The notes under the pieces were generated by a model, which searched no databases, was not told the origin of the DNA, and was given only the letters and a program-made list of their open reading frames with translations. The translations under genes were made by a program, and so were the position numbers. This document shows, in pieces, positions 63,833 to 64,000 of a stretch of DNA of 64,000 nt. The stretch is from Strobilurus pachycystidiatus (taxonomy: Eukaryota; Basidiomycota; Agaricomycetes; Agaricales; Physalacriaceae), in the NCBI GenBank assembly GCA_019915135.1, contig JAHLMK010000033.1, positions 1 through 64,000 on the forward strand, in the 5' to 3' direction. Numbering within the stretch: the first letter of the stretch is position 1; each line of letters opens with the position of its first letter.

Positions 63833-64000
63833 TTAATTTAAGTTTATTTTAATCCCTATTCCGCGTTAGCCTTATTAACTACCTCTTAAAAAAGAACCCT
63901 TAAAAAGGAAAGAGACTTGTTCACCCCTCCTTAAGCTTATTCAAAAAAAAAATTAAATAAATAAAAAAAAAAAGGGTATATTTTTTTTATATTTAAGAAC
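63833..64000. other. Sequence upstream of nad4
   Basis: A/T-rich, no gene; window ends here. Confidence 0.6.

Overview
This window is part of a large, intron-rich fungal mitochondrial genome. It is strongly AT-rich, and every recognisable gene lies on the minus strand. TGA must be read as tryptophan (genetic code 4): cox1, nad4, nad6 and nearly all intron proteins only stay open that way. I cannot place the organism beyond 'fungus'. The C-terminal half of Cox1 does not look like the common Pezizomycotina sequence that I remember.

Transcription order (right to left): nad4 (one intron), nad6, atp9, trnL(uag), atp6, trnH(gug), trnM(cau), trnA(ugc), trnS(gcu), cox1, orf357, orf246, trnY(gua), rnl. 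rnl runs off the left edge inside its third visible intron. nad4 starts 168 bases from the right edge.

The dominant feature is cox1, 47883 to 10047. It spans 37.8 kb, of which only 1584 bases are coding. I reconstructed 23 exons that join into one open frame of 527 residues. Some exons are very small (about 3, 5, 11, 11, 18 and 19 bases). The 22 introns are mostly group I. Two carry group II domain V: I2 encodes a reverse transcriptase/maturase/HNH protein, and I14 encodes a LAGLIDADG protein, which is unusual. The other introns carry LAGLIDADG or GIY-YIG homing-endonuclease genes. Many are fused in frame to the upstream exon, others stand alone, and several are visibly decaying.

Intron I9 is the most unusual piece. 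It holds a decayed LAGLIDADG gene and then an unrelated open frame of about 500 codons with N-terminal membrane segments. That frame is bracketed by two 124-base direct repeats (29576-29699 and 31666-31789) that differ at 3 positions and each look like a group I catalytic core.

Between genes, and inside introns, lie short GC-rich elements (cores such as CCCATTTATGGG, TGCCGGCA and TACGGGGCCCC), A/T-arm hairpins, simple tandem repeats, and gene debris (partial copies of nad4 and atp9). Two endonuclease genes (I17 and I21) have been broken by GC-rich elements landing inside them. Homopolymer-length differences in several broken genes could be real or could be assembly error.
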